Positions 26,489 through 35,925 of a stretch of DNA of 64,000 nucleotides are shown one piece after another. The notes beneath the pieces were generated by a model that saw only the letters and a list, made by a program, of their open reading frames with translations, was not told the DNA's origin and did not search any database. The stretch is from an uncultured cyanobacterium (lineage in GTDB: Bacteria > Cyanobacteriota > Cyanobacteriia > CACIAM-69d): positions 1 through 64,000 of the forward strand of contig CALGDE010000143.1 in NCBI GenBank assembly GCA_937883785.1. The letters are read 5' to 3'. How positions within the stretch are numbered: position 1 is the stretch's first letter; each line of letters opens with the position of its first letter. A program made the translations under genes and the position numbers.

Positions 26489-28615
26489 TTAGGCATGAAC
26501 TAACTGGTAAGGAGCCGTGAGCTTCTCAAGCTGTTGCACCAACAGGCTGAGGAACAGACCCACGTCGGTCACCACACCCACGGACTCCAGGGAGCCCCGA
26601 TCCGCCAGCTTGGTAACCACAGCAGGATTGATATCCACACACACCAGCTTCACACCAGCGGGGGTCATATTGCCCACACCAATGGAGTGGAGCATAGACG
26701 ACAGCATTAGAATCATATCTGCCCCTTGCACCTGCTCGGCGTATTGCTCCTGGGCGATCACCATATCGGTAACCGTGTCCGGCAGGGGACCGTCGTCGCG
26801 GATGGATCCCGCCAGCACAAAGGGCACATCATTTTTAACGCACTCATACATCACCCCCTGGTCAATTGCCCCGGCTTCCACCGCTTTGGCAATATTGCCG
26901 TGGCGACGGATGGTATTAATGGTTTTTAGGTGATGTCGGTGACCGCCCCGTACGGCGACACCTTGTTTCATATCCACGCCGAGGGAGGTGCCCATGGTGG
27001 CTTGCTCAATGTCGTGGACGGCGATCGCATTGCCCCCCAACAAACTGTGAATATAGCCATCGCGAATTAGTCCAGAAAGGTGCTCCGCGCCGCCGGTATG
27101 AATGACCACCGGACCAGCAACCACTACGGTTTTGCCGCCGCGATCGCGAATTTGGCGCAGTTCCCAGGCGATTTGCTCCACCACCAGCTCCACCCGACGC
27201 TCACTGGAAACGCCGTTAGCCATAAAGGCAAATTCTTGGGAGTTGGCCGATTTACTGGTGTCGCGCCCGGTGATTTTCCGGTTGGTACGAATACCGTCCA
27301 CGCCCACCACCACCGATTCGCCGTCCACCAAATCCCGCAGCACCTTGCACTGGGCTTGGATGGGACCGGAGCCATTAAGACCAGTAATGGCGATCGCCCC
27401 GTCCATACGCTGATTTTCCACCCGGATCCACTGCCCGTTAATGCGCACTTCGGTGGGGTAAATGGTGCTCACATAGAAATCGTCGGGAGCCACGCCGGTT
27501 TTGGTCACACCCTCCAGCACCGCGTCCTTTTGATCTTCTTCGGTGGGAGCGATCGCGCCAATTTCAATGAGCTGACTTACCAGCTCTTCCATCACCGAGT
27601 GGGACGGTGCCGTCAGCTTAATGCGGGCCGAGGACTCACTATTGCGCTGTTCTCCCAGATCAAAATTCAGCACCTGGAAGCTGCCGCCCCCTTCCACAAT
27701 TAAATCCAGCGCCCGGCTAACCACCCCGGCGTCTAGCAAATGACCACGCATTTCCAACACTCGACTTTCCAAAGTCAGCGACGCATGGCGGTCCGGCATA
27801 ATCGGCTCCGTCACCCGCAAGGTGAGGCACTTGGACGCACCGCCTGCCTTAAGAAATTCCGTTAGGGGCGTTTCCACCAGCTCAAACCCAGCCTTCGTCA
27901 ACCTGGAACGTAACTCGGCGCTGGCTTTGTTCATCACCACCGTGTCGCCAATATTCACCGCGTTGCAGGCAAAATTCACCGCGTCTGCTTCGGCGATCGC
28001 AATACGCTTACTGGCAGGCACCCGTCCTTCAATCACCCGGTTGGAATACCCATCAAAGGCGGCAGGATAGTACAGCAGATAGCCCCCCTGGAGCGGGCAA
28101 AAACAGGTGTCCAAATGGTAGAAGCGATCATCCACCAAATGCAGCGACAACACCTCAATATCCAGCCACTCCGCCAAATAGCCATGGGAAGCCAGCTCAG
28201 AGCGGAACCCATAACCTGCCCACAGCCAACGCCCTTCCCGGTCAAACAGAGCATCGCCGGCACCCTCAAAGGGCAAGTCCTGCGGCAGCTCATACGCCGT
28301 AAAACCGTTTTCCTCAAACCATGCCTTAAAGTAAGGCTCCTCCCCCTGGCGCTCCGGATGGTAAAACCGGCTGACCACCGCCTTATCGCCCAACACCAGA
28401 CCGGCATTGGCGGTGAATACCATATCAGGCCAGCCCTTCGCCGGGGGCACCAAATCCACGATCACCCGGTCCTTGATAATCTGATATAGATTTTGCCACT
28501 GCTCCACGGCGCGATCTTGGGACGACTTATGAATATTGCCCTCCATCCAGGGATTAATGATGTAGTCCACGTCGTAGTGATCCGGGGCGCACATCAAAAA
28601 GCGAAGTTCAGTCAT
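26489..28615 (-). CDS. argZ: Bifunctional arginine dihydrolase / ornithine cyclodeaminase-type enzyme (AgrE/ArgZ)
   Basis: A 708-residue protein. The N-terminal ~280 residues are a guanidine-group-modifying (amidinotransferase-like) domain with the motif GGASKCLTLR carrying the catalytic Cys263. Cyanobacterial ArgZ/AgrE uses this domain to convert arginine to ornithine, two ammonia and CO2. The middle and C-terminal parts match the LOR/SDH and TIGR00300 regions, with GGKTVVVAGPVVIHTGGAEH (about residue 500) suggesting a Rossmann NAD site. In Anabaena AgrE this part converts ornithine to proline; in Synechocystis ArgZ that second activity is not established. The enzyme opens the arginine/cyanophycin nitrogen-release route. 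It is monocistronic with its own terminator. Confidence 0.9.
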   Translation of the reverse strand: MTELRFLMCAPDHYDVDYIINPWMEGNIHKSSQDRAVEQWQNLYQIIKDRVIVDLVPPAKGWPDMVFTANAGLVLGDKAVVSRFYHPERQGEEPYFKAWFEENGFTAYELPQDLPFEGAGDALFDREGRWLWAGYGFRSELASHGYLAEWLDIEVLSLHLVDDRFYHLDTCFCPLQGGYLLYYPAAFDGYSNRVIEGRVPASKRIAIAEADAVNFACNAVNIGDTVVMNKASAELRSRLTKAGFELVETPLTEFLKAGGASKCLTLRVTEPIMPDRHASLTLESRVLEMRGHLLDAGVVSRALDLIVEGGGSFQVLNFDLGEQRNSESSARIKLTAPSHSVMEELVSQLIEIGAIAPTEEDQKDAVLEGVTKTGVAPDDFYVSTIYPTEVRINGQWIRVENQRMDGAIAITGLNGSGPIQAQCKVLRDLVDGESVVVGVDGIRTNRKITGRDTSKSANSQEFAFMANGVSSERRVELVVEQIAWELRQIRDRGGKTVVVAGPVVIHTGGAEHLSGLIRDGYIHSLLGGNAIAVHDIEQATMGTSLGVDMKQGVAVRGGHRHHLKTINTIRRHGNIAKAVEAGAIDQGVMYECVKNDVPFVLAGSIRDDGPLPDTVTDMVIAQEQYAEQVQGADMILMLSSMLHSIGVGNMTPAGVKLVCVDINPAVVTKLADRGSLESVGVVTDVGLFLSLLVQQLEKLTAPYQLVHA

Positions 28616-29175
28616 AGTAAAAATATAGTGAGAATCTAAGGAACACCCAGCTCGCCTAGGACAAAAAATCAGTAAACCAGGGGAATTGGTAACAAGTAAC
28701 TGTACCTTGTTCGTTGCCTGGGATAAATGAACTTAGGTCTGAATTTATAAAGAACCTATCGCCGATCCTAGAAGCGTTTTTATCCCAGGCTTTTGCTTAG
28801 CAAGGGCGGCTGGCTTTGTAAATTGATCTGTAGGGGGCGATCGCCAAAAATAATTGTCAGAAAATTATGAAATATCGATAGTGTCCGCCAGGATTCACTG
28901 AAACTATTTACCTGAAAACCTTGCCTAAAAACTTGGACTAAACATACTGTTCAGACGGCAATCCTCAAAAGGGAAAATGTTTAAATAGCAATTCGATTTC
29001 TTAGAAGCTTGTTTCTTAAAGTGGTACTGGGAAACCCTGCGTCTTTAACAATGGTCAACTTGCCCAGTGGCAAAGTGCCACAGCCAAAGACTTAGGAATA
29101 AAGCTCTAGAAGTTCAGCTCCACCCATGAAGCTCCCCCCATAAAACTCCAGAAATAAAACTCCAGAAATAAAACA
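28616..29175. other. 560-bp divergent intergenic region with a 13-bp tandem repeat
   Basis: It separates the divergent argZ and permease genes. At 29138-29174, ATAAAACTCCAGA is repeated (two full units plus a partial third), ending at the permease start codon and leaving no good ribosome-binding site there. No small gene was found. Confidence 0.5.
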
Positions 29176-29997
29176 ATGGACATCATCAGCACTGTTTTTT
29201 CAAACTGGCTGGCAATTTACCGCCGAGAGCTACAGGGGTATTTTGCATCTCCCTTAGCTTATGGAATCGCTGGATTTTTCTGGCTCCTGGCAGGGTTCTT
29301 TTTCGTAGCAATTTTGCTCGGACCCGAAGGCATCATTGTGCAGGGAAACTTACGGGCAGCCCAAGCCCAACAGCTAGGGATTACGGTGCCTCCTTTCGAT
29401 ATGGCGGAGCAGTTTATCCAGCTTTATTTAGGCACCCTCGGCTCTCTATCCCTATTTATTTTGCCGATCCTTTCCATGGGGCTTTATGCGGAAGAACGGA
29501 AGCGAGGCACGTTGGAATTGCTAGCCACATCCCCCATGACCAACTGGGTGGTTGCGTTGGGAAAATGGGCGGGAGCGCTAACCCTTTATGTCTCTCTGGT
29601 CCTGCCGTTGTTTGTGCTGGAAGTTATCGCTTTTTCCAGGGCCAATCCTCCAGTGGCGTGGAGCGTTCCCATTGCGGCTCACTTCGGGTTGATTTTGCTG
29701 GCGGCGGCGGTGCTATCCCTAGGAATGTTTATTTCGTCGTTAACGGATAGCACGGTGATGGCGGCGATTTTGACCTTTTCCCTGGTGCTGCTGCTGTGGG
29801 TAATGGACTTAATTGCTGCCAGCGTGGGGGGGGCAATCGGCGATGGCTTAACCCAGCTTTCCTTGCTCAATCACTTTAATGGCTGGATATCGGGGGCCAT
29901 TGAAACCCGTAGCTTTTTCCTCTTTGGCAGCTACATCTTCCTCGGCATCTTTCTTACGGCCCAGGCGATCGAAACGCTACGGTTCCAGCGCACCTAA
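29176..29997 (+). CDS. GldF-like ABC-2 permease
   Basis: A 273-residue membrane protein of the ABC-2 permease family, with six hydrophobic segments. The cytoplasmic opening IYRRELQGYFASPLAYGIAG and the signature MGLYAEERKRGTLELLATSP (about residues 101-120) are typical of GldF/NosY-type permeases. An ATP-binding subunit would be expected next to it, but none is in this window. The GldG-like and DUF4340 genes that normally accompany this permease follow 1.1 kb later, after an opposite-strand PycTM-like gene. The trio occurs in many non-gliding bacteria. Its substrate is unknown. The 13-bp tandem repeat abuts its start codon. Confidence 0.85.
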   Translation: MDIISTVFSNWLAIYRRELQGYFASPLAYGIAGFFWLLAGFFFVAILLGPEGIIVQGNLRAAQAQQLGITVPPFDMAEQFIQLYLGTLGSLSLFILPILSMGLYAEERKRGTLELLATSPMTNWVVALGKWAGALTLYVSLVLPLFVLEVIAFSRANPPVAWSVPIAAHFGLILLAAAVLSLGMFISSLTDSTVMAAILTFSLVLLLWVMDLIAASVGGAIGDGLTQLSLLNHFNGWISGAIETRSFFLFGSYIFLGIFLTAQAIETLRFQRT

Positions 29998-30041
29998 GTT
30001 GCCAACTTTCTGTAGGGTCAATGGTTTTGGTCGCAGCCCGG

Positions 30042-30611
30042 CTAAAAACCAGAGAACAGCGCCCCGAGGATTAAACAGGCGAGGCAACTTAGTCCAAAAA
30101 TCATTGAGCCGTAGGCATATTGCAGTAGTGTGTATTTCTTCTGTAGAACCAGTCCGGTCTTATAAATATCTAAAAGAAACAGTCGTCGCACTTTATTGAT
30201 GTCGTTGATGTTGTTGAACATCGTTTCAACGAATTTCTCCTCTGAAAGCTGTAAGTATGTGCCAAAGAAGATTGGATTGGGTTTAACTGGTTTGACCTTT
30301 TTTTTCTGCTTCTTGAAGGGAGAGGTGACATTCTTAGGGAAAATCACCAAAAGCCCTAAACCAATGGTTACAAACTCGGCAATTAAAAACATAAAAAACA
30401 ACGCCAGCAGTGGAGGACTAAAGTTTTTTATGGAGTCGAGATTGGTGGACAGGATCGTAATGACAACGGCGACGATGCTGATCAGGATATTGGCTTTCTG
30501 ATCGGCGAGGGTAATCAGCTGAGTTTGATTTTGATGAATACCGCGCAGCAAGTAGATGGTCTCGCGACCAGGAAAGCTTTCTTTGGGTCTGGGAACGAGA
30601 TGAAGAGCCAT
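30042..30611 (-). CDS. PycTM/DUF5706-type membrane protein (Pycsar effector family)
   Basis: A 189-residue protein with three to four hydrophobic segments (about 40-58, 66-90, 165-187). The N-terminal pattern LLRGIHQNQTQLITLADQKA followed by NILISIVAVV matches the DUF5706/PycTM signature, where a conserved Asp and Lys (ADxKAN) precede TM1. The C-terminal block NPIFFGTYLQLSEEKF, then LDIYKTGLVLQKKYTLLQYA, is equally characteristic. In Pycsar defence, such proteins disrupt the inner membrane when a cCMP/cUMP cyclase (PycC) is activated. Here no cyclase is adjacent. A Lys-rich loop (FKKQKKKVKP) lies between the halves. It sits between, and opposite to, the GldF- and GldG-like genes, as an insertion would. 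Function in this host is inferred only from family. Confidence 0.8.
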   Translation of the reverse strand: MALHLVPRPKESFPGRETIYLLRGIHQNQTQLITLADQKANILISIVAVVITILSTNLDSIKNFSPPLLALFFMFLIAEFVTIGLGLLVIFPKNVTSPFKKQKKKVKPVKPNPIFFGTYLQLSEEKFVETMFNNINDINKVRRLFLLDIYKTGLVLQKKYTLLQYAYGSMIFGLSCLACLILGALFSGF

Positions 30612-31072
30612 TGAGTGATCTAATTTTGACCGAATTAGTGTAAGGGAATTGTACCTGGGCGTATTCTTTACGCGTTTTTTCCAAGCAGTTTTGAGGGACG
30701 GTGTGGGAGAGTCTTCGTTTCGTAAACAGGTTAGGAAAGGCGGGATTAAGTTCGTTTGGGGAACTTTGGGGCTAGGATATTTTCACTTAGGGGCTGTTTA
30801 GGAGCCGTCTTCATTAAGCTCCCAAGGTCCTAAGCGGTGGGGAGTACAAAGCCCCCAGAAAACTGGAGGTGCAACCTTGATGGTCACTGATTCCGAGACG
30901 TATGGTTTTACCCCATTGATGTTCACACTCAACTGACGCTCATACGGAGGATTGTTGCTTTTTATGCATCAATGCCCTGGAACTGAGTATTCTCAAGAGC
31001 CTGGGGGTTGAGGCGGCGCCGACTCCGCTCCTTTTATCTACAATTTGGATCGTTTAACAATCACTTTGCATT
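30612..31072. other. 461-bp intergenic region with a possible family A remnant
   Basis: It lies between the divergent PycTM-like and GldG-like genes. TTAGGGGCTGTTTAGG and GTCTTCATTAAGCTCCCAA at 30787-30830 recall a family A end, but the rest does not align well. No gene or clear promoter is seen. Confidence 0.35.
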
Positions 31073-32707
31073 ATGCTTCACCCTCGGTTGCGTCAGTTTT
31101 GCTTCCTTGCCAGTTTATTTTGGGCGGCGGCAGGGCTGTCGGTAGGCTACGTTACCGGTGAATGGGATATATTCCCGACGCTCGCCCTGGTGGTGGCTGG
31201 GCTGCTGTTGTTTCTGTGGTTAATTACCCAGCCGAATTTGGTGGGACTTTGGGGGCAGCGTTCCACCCAAACCAGCACCAATGCGATCGCCACTACGGTA
31301 GCGGTGATTGCCATTTTAGGGATCTTAAATTTCGTCGGAGTGCGCTATTCCACCACCTTGGACGTGACTGAAACCCAGCAGTTCACCTTGGCACCCCAAA
31401 GTCAAAGCCTGCTGGAAAATCTGGAGGAGCCGGTGCGGGTATTGATTTTTGACCAGGCGATCGCCCCCGCCGACCGCGATTTACTACAGCGCTACCAAAA
31501 TCAATCTGACAAATTTAAGTTTGAGCTGGTGAATCCTCGGGAGCAGTTTGGTCTGGCCCAGGAGTTTCAGGTGAGCACCATCGGCGAGGTGTACTTGGAA
31601 CAGGGCGATCGCAAAACCCTGGTAACCACCTTGGGCCAGGATCAAGGGGGGCTAACGGAATCGACCCTGACTAACGCCCTACAGCAATTTTTGGTGACCA
31701 CCCAAGAGCCTATTTATTTTGTGCAGGGGCATGGGGAGCGCCCGCTGGAGGTGGGTGAAGGGGGAATGTTTGATGCGGTGTCGGCGTTGAGCGATCGCAA
31801 TTTTGAAGCACGTCCGTTGATTTTGGCCCAGGAAAAGGCGGTGCCCGATGATGCCCTGGCGGTGGCGGTGGTGGGTCCCCAGCGATCATTCCTACCGGGG
31901 GAAGTACAACTGCTGGAAAATTACCTTGATGGTGGCGGGCGGCTGCTGCTGTTTTTGGACCCCACCATCGAAACGGGCTTCGATTCCCTGTTAGACAACT
32001 GGGGCGTCGCGTTGGACGGGCGTATTGTAATCGATGCTTCCATTGCCTCCCAGCTAGTGGGTCTCCAGCCGGATATGCCCGTAGCTACCCAGTACGGCAA
32101 CCATCCCATTACCAGCACTTTTCAAGAGGGCATCTCCTTTTATCCGTCGGTGCAGGCGGTGACCACAACGGAGCAAACAGGGATAACCGTCGCCAACCTG
32201 GTGGAAACTAGCGACCAAAGCTGGTCTGAAACCAACCCCACCGAAGACCCGCTGCAATTTAATCCAGAGGTGGATGCCCGAGGTCCCCTGGCGTTAGGGG
32301 TGGTAGCCACAAAGGAGGTTACGGGAGAGGTAAACGCCGCCGAATCAGAAGCTGGGGAAGACAGCGCCGGAGAACCCCCTGAAGAAGCTGAAGGGAATGA
32401 GCCAGAAAATGCCGATAACACCGGCGCCAATGAGATGAAGGAAGGGCGGTTAGTTGTGTTTGGCACCTCAACGTTTATTGCTGACGGATTATTTACCCAG
32501 CAGTTGAACGGCGATGTATTTTTAAATTCTGTGAGTTGGCTTAGCGATCGCGATGAAAGTTCCCTCGCGTTACGCCCGCGAGAAAGCAATGATCGTCAGC
32601 TATTAATTACTGAATTTGAAAGTAATATATTGCGGCTGTTAGCTCTAGCAATCTTGCCCCTGGGAGCCTTAGGCACTGCGGGGTGGCTTTGGTGGCGATC
32701 GCGATAG
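31073..32707 (+). CDS. GldG-like (ABC-associated substrate-binding) membrane protein
   Basis: A 544-residue protein with three N-terminal hydrophobic segments (about 10-28, 36-54, 72-94) and one C-terminal segment (LLALAILPLGALGTAGWLWW). Between them is a large extracytoplasmic domain of the GldG/IFT52-like type, with EPVRVLIFDQAIA, FELVNPREQFGL and EPIYFVQGHGERPLEVGEGG. An acidic, low-complexity insert (about residues 425-462, rich in Glu/Ala/Asn) precedes the last part. GldG partners GldF in an ABC system first known from gliding Bacteroidetes but widespread. It is followed after 71 bases by the DUF4340 gene. Confidence 0.85.
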   Translation: MLHPRLRQFCFLASLFWAAAGLSVGYVTGEWDIFPTLALVVAGLLLFLWLITQPNLVGLWGQRSTQTSTNAIATTVAVIAILGILNFVGVRYSTTLDVTETQQFTLAPQSQSLLENLEEPVRVLIFDQAIAPADRDLLQRYQNQSDKFKFELVNPREQFGLAQEFQVSTIGEVYLEQGDRKTLVTTLGQDQGGLTESTLTNALQQFLVTTQEPIYFVQGHGERPLEVGEGGMFDAVSALSDRNFEARPLILAQEKAVPDDALAVAVVGPQRSFLPGEVQLLENYLDGGGRLLLFLDPTIETGFDSLLDNWGVALDGRIVIDASIASQLVGLQPDMPVATQYGNHPITSTFQEGISFYPSVQAVTTTEQTGITVANLVETSDQSWSETNPTEDPLQFNPEVDARGPLALGVVATKEVTGEVNAAESEAGEDSAGEPPEEAEGNEPENADNTGANEMKEGRLVVFGTSTFIADGLFTQQLNGDVFLNSVSWLSDRDESSLALRPRESNDRQLLITEFESNILRLLALAILPLGALGTAGWLWWRSR

Positions 32708-32778
32708 AAGAAAAAGAATAACAGACGGTAAAAAGTAACCGTTAAAGGTGAAGTCTAGACTCCCCAGCAATAAACACC

Positions 32779-33564
32779 ATGTTGAAACGTAGCACTTGGA
32801 TTTGGTTGGCGATCGCCCTGGGATTAGGGGGCGGCATGGTTGCCTACGATCAAGTTTCCCAACAGCAAGAAGAACAGCAAAATCAGGAAAACTTGGTGTT
32901 GGGAATAGAGGAGGAGGACATTGAATCTTTCACCATCAAGGCCACCACCAAAACTCCTGACGGGGAGGCAGAACAGCAATTATTTTTTACTCGTCCCAAT
33001 GGGGAAGAAACGCCTACCCAATGGCAGGTCAAAATTAACGATCAGGATCCGGTTCAAGCTAGCGATGGGGCGATCGCTTTCCTAACAAACTTAATTGCTA
33101 CGGGACAGTCAGACGGTAAATTAATCGCCACCCAAAAGCAGCTTGCCGAGTACGGGTTGGACTCCCCTCGCGCCCAGCTCAGTATCACGTTAAAAAACGG
33201 AGAAGGGCAGGAATTAAAAATAGGTTCAGCGGGCTTTAACGATGAATTTGTTTATGCCCAGCGGGATCCAGATTTAAGGGCGGAGACCGAAAACGATACG
33301 TCTCAGACAGAAAAAGATGCAGCGGGCGAAGGGCGCGGCAATGGTGCAAATTCAACCGAAAATCCATCAGCAGGATCAGCCAGCGCCCCAGAGGAAGGGA
33401 AGTCCATCTACACCATTCCGAGGGACTTTGAATATGCTTTAATTCGCGAGTTAGATGAGTGGAAATATGTTCCGCCTTCTGCGTCTACTCCGACGCCTGA
33501 CTCTACACCCACCTCTGATCCTAATGAGTCACCTAGCCCAGAAGCTCCTGTCCCCGGTCCTTAA
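32779..33564 (+). CDS. DUF4340 domain-containing protein
   Basis: A 261-residue protein with an N-terminal signal anchor (RSTWIWLAIALGLGGGMVAY) and a DUF4340 domain. Visible features are the strand-rich TQWQVKINDQDPVQASDGAI, LAEYGLDSPRAQLSITLKNG, FVYAQRDPD, and SIYTIPRDFEYALIRELDEW. DUF4340 genes almost always follow GldF/GldG-type genes, and this one does. A Ser/Asn/Glu-rich insert lies near residues 175-210 and the C-terminal tail is Pro/Ser/Thr-rich. It is slightly short for the family. It is separated from purU by only 16 bases, so readthrough into that gene is likely. Confidence 0.85.
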   Translation: MLKRSTWIWLAIALGLGGGMVAYDQVSQQQEEQQNQENLVLGIEEEDIESFTIKATTKTPDGEAEQQLFFTRPNGEETPTQWQVKINDQDPVQASDGAIAFLTNLIATGQSDGKLIATQKQLAEYGLDSPRAQLSITLKNGEGQELKIGSAGFNDEFVYAQRDPDLRAETENDTSQTEKDAAGEGRGNGANSTENPSAGSASAPEEGKSIYTIPRDFEYALIRELDEWKYVPPSASTPTPDSTPTSDPNESPSPEAPVPGP

Positions 33565-33580
33565 ATAATTAATCTTTTCC

Positions 33581-34447
33581 ATGCCCAGTCCTGCTTCCGA
33601 CTCCACCGCCACATTGCTAGTGTCCTGCCCTGATCAGCGGGGAATTGTGGCTAGAATTGCCAATTTTATTGACTCTAACGGCGGCAATATTATCCATACG
33701 GATCAGCACGTTGATTCGGAAGAGGGGTTATTTTTAACGCGGGTAGAATGGCAGCTTGATAAATTCAATTTGCCCCAGGAATTAATCGATCCCGCTTTTG
33801 GTGCGATCGCCCGTCCTTTAAACGCCAGGTGGCAGCTACATTTCTCTGATATTCGCCCCAGAATTGCCATTTGGGTCAGCAAGCAAAACCATTGTTTACT
33901 GGATTTACTGTGGCGACATCAGTCAGGGGAACTGCCGGGAGATATTAAACTAATTATCAGTAACCACCCCGATTTACAGGGTATTGCCCAACAATTTAAT
34001 GTCGACTATCACCATATTCCTATTACGAAAGAGACAAAAATATCCCAGGAATTAAAGCAGATTTCCTTATTGGAAGAATACGAAATTGACCTGGTTATAC
34101 TGGCAAAATATATGCAGGTTTTAAGTGCCGATAATTTGCCAAAATTTCCCGCAGTAATCAACATTCACCACTCATTTCTACCCGCTTTTCCCGGGGCGAA
34201 GCCCTACCATCGTGCCCACGCTCGAGGAGTAAAAGTTATCGGCGCAACGGCCCACTATGTGACCGAAAACTTAGACGAAGGGCCAATTATTGAGCAAGAT
34301 GTATCCCGCGTTAGTCATCGTGACACAGTGCCCGATTTAATTCGTAAAGGGAAAGATTTAGAGCGAGTGGTTTTGGCACGGGCGGTGCGATCGCACCTGC
34401 AAAATCGAGTGATTAGCTACGGTAACCGTACCGTTGTTTTCGATTGA
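33581..34447 (+). CDS. purU: Formyltetrahydrofolate deformylase PurU
   Basis: A 288-residue enzyme that hydrolyses 10-formyltetrahydrofolate to formate and tetrahydrofolate, supplying formate for purine synthesis and balancing folate pools. The N-terminal ACT domain (about residues 9-85) begins LLVSCPDQRGIVARIANFI. The catalytic formyltransferase fold has INIHHSFLPAFPGAKPYHRA with its essential His, followed by KVIGATAHYVTENLDEGPII carrying the conserved His and Asp. Length is typical. It is downstream of the DUF4340 gene and convergent with the DAO-family oxidase. Confidence 0.95.
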   Translation: MPSPASDSTATLLVSCPDQRGIVARIANFIDSNGGNIIHTDQHVDSEEGLFLTRVEWQLDKFNLPQELIDPAFGAIARPLNARWQLHFSDIRPRIAIWVSKQNHCLLDLLWRHQSGELPGDIKLIISNHPDLQGIAQQFNVDYHHIPITKETKISQELKQISLLEEYEIDLVILAKYMQVLSADNLPKFPAVINIHHSFLPAFPGAKPYHRAHARGVKVIGATAHYVTENLDEGPIIEQDVSRVSHRDTVPDLIRKGKDLERVVLARAVRSHLQNRVISYGNRTVVFD

Positions 34448-34509
34448 TTTTTTGGGCATGAAAACTACTGTTTGGCGATGCTTTTCGGCAGGACCTTTGC
34501 CGTACTTTT

Positions 34510-35751
34510 CTATGAGGCGATCGCCAAATCCCTAACCATTTCGTACACCAGTTCAGCCGTTGCCGGAGCCAGTAAAACTCCATTGCGATAGTGAGCCGTC
34601 GCCAAAATCGCGTTGTCGTAATTCGCCAAAGATTCGATGACCGGTGCTGGGCGATTTTGCGGTCGCGGTCGCAGCCCAGACCATGTGCGCAATATATCCG
34701 CGTCTCGCAAACGGGGGCACAGGTCAAACACCGTTTGCAGCATATGCTCCAGATTTTCCTTGCAACATTCTGGGTAGTCGTTGCCGTCACCAAACTCCAC
34801 TGTGGCGCCGACCCAGTAATGTCCCTTTTCCAGCGGAATAATATTGACGTCCTGCCCAATAATGACCGGCTCAGTGATAGACAAAGATTTAGGCAGTTTG
34901 AGATGCACCGCTTGCCCCAATACTGGGCGCTGGGGCAAATCGTAATTTAAGTTTGCCGCTAGCTCTGACGATCCCAGTCCCGCCGTAATAATCACCCCAT
35001 CACAGTCGATAGCACCGCGAGTGGTTTCAATACGGTGTACATGGTGGCGATCGCCTCGCTTTTTGCTCTTTAGCTCCGTAACCCGCCAGCCCCAATAAAA
35101 CGTCGCCCCTTGCTGAACCGCCCCTTCAATGAGCGCCATCGCCATTGAAACCGGATTAACCTGCAAATCCTGCGGCGAATAAACGGCTCCGATAATTTTG
35201 CGAGAAGGAGACTGTATCTCACCCTCGTCCTTAGTGATACTGATGCGATTGCCGGCACGCCGTAGGCGATGGCGATTGGTGATCCGCAACTGGGGATAGG
35301 TGCGCATTAAAGTATCTCGCCCCAGCACCTGCAAGCGAAATCCCTGCCGATGGCGCTGAGCAACCAGCTTTTCCCACTTCTCCATCGGCTCATTTTCAAA
35401 GCAAATTCGCAGCAGTCCGTGACGATTGTGCCCAATCCGCATTCCCGTCGCCGCTTCCAACTCAGGAATTAACGTTTCATACCGTCGAATGCTGGTACGG
35501 CGCATTTCCCAAGCTCGCCCCTTAAGCTTTCGACTAATAACCCCCATCAACACCCCCAACGCGCCCCCGGTGCTGCTAGAGAATTTCTGGGCAAAAATAG
35601 GACCCGCCGGTACAAACTGCTGCCCATGTTCGTCAAGAACGGTAACTTTAAACTGCTGAGTTCGACTGAGTTCATAAGCTAACGTTGCCCCAATAATTCC
35701 GCAGCCCACGATGACTAAATGGGGACGGGAAGAAAGTGCGGAAGCAGCCAT
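34510..35751 (-). CDS. DAO-family FAD-dependent oxidoreductase
   Basis: A 413-residue flavoenzyme of the D-amino-acid oxidase / glycine oxidase superfamily. The N-terminal FAD motif is VIVGCGIIGATLAYELSRTQ (residues 13-32), followed by the Glu/Asp that binds the ribose in VTVLDEH. A middle substrate domain leads to LRPRPQNRPAPVIESLANYD near residue 365 and YRNGVLLAPATAELVYEMVR at the C-terminus, the usual end of the fold. Known relatives oxidise glycine, sarcosine or D-amino acids. In thiamine synthesis ThiO makes the same kind of reaction, but I see no thiG fusion or thiamine gene nearby, so the substrate is left open. Confidence 0.82.
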   Translation of the reverse strand: MAASALSSRPHLVIVGCGIIGATLAYELSRTQQFKVTVLDEHGQQFVPAGPIFAQKFSSSTGGALGVLMGVISRKLKGRAWEMRRTSIRRYETLIPELEAATGMRIGHNRHGLLRICFENEPMEKWEKLVAQRHRQGFRLQVLGRDTLMRTYPQLRITNRHRLRRAGNRISITKDEGEIQSPSRKIIGAVYSPQDLQVNPVSMAMALIEGAVQQGATFYWGWRVTELKSKKRGDRHHVHRIETTRGAIDCDGVIITAGLGSSELAANLNYDLPQRPVLGQAVHLKLPKSLSITEPVIIGQDVNIIPLEKGHYWVGATVEFGDGNDYPECCKENLEHMLQTVFDLCPRLRDADILRTWSGLRPRPQNRPAPVIESLANYDNAILATAHYRNGVLLAPATAELVYEMVRDLAIAS

Positions 35752-35925
35752 AAGAGTAAAAGAATAAAAAGATAAATAAGAATAAGCAAAGCGGCAGAGA
35801 AGACAGTATTTGGTCGGGAATTATTATTGATTAAACCTGAAAATCAATGGACGAAGAGATTTCACCCCCGAACACCCTTTCTCAAGAAGCGTATATCCCC
35901 CTACGGCATCCGTTTCTGGGCACCA

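Noticed and set aside
27080-27703. Plus-strand open frame of 207 codons
   Set aside because: It lies entirely antisense to the argZ coding region, a common effect in GC-rich genes. No domain is visible.
32140-32589. Minus-strand open frame of 149 codons
   Set aside because: Antisense to the GldG-like gene; Ser/Pro-rich translation reflects the acidic insert read backwards.
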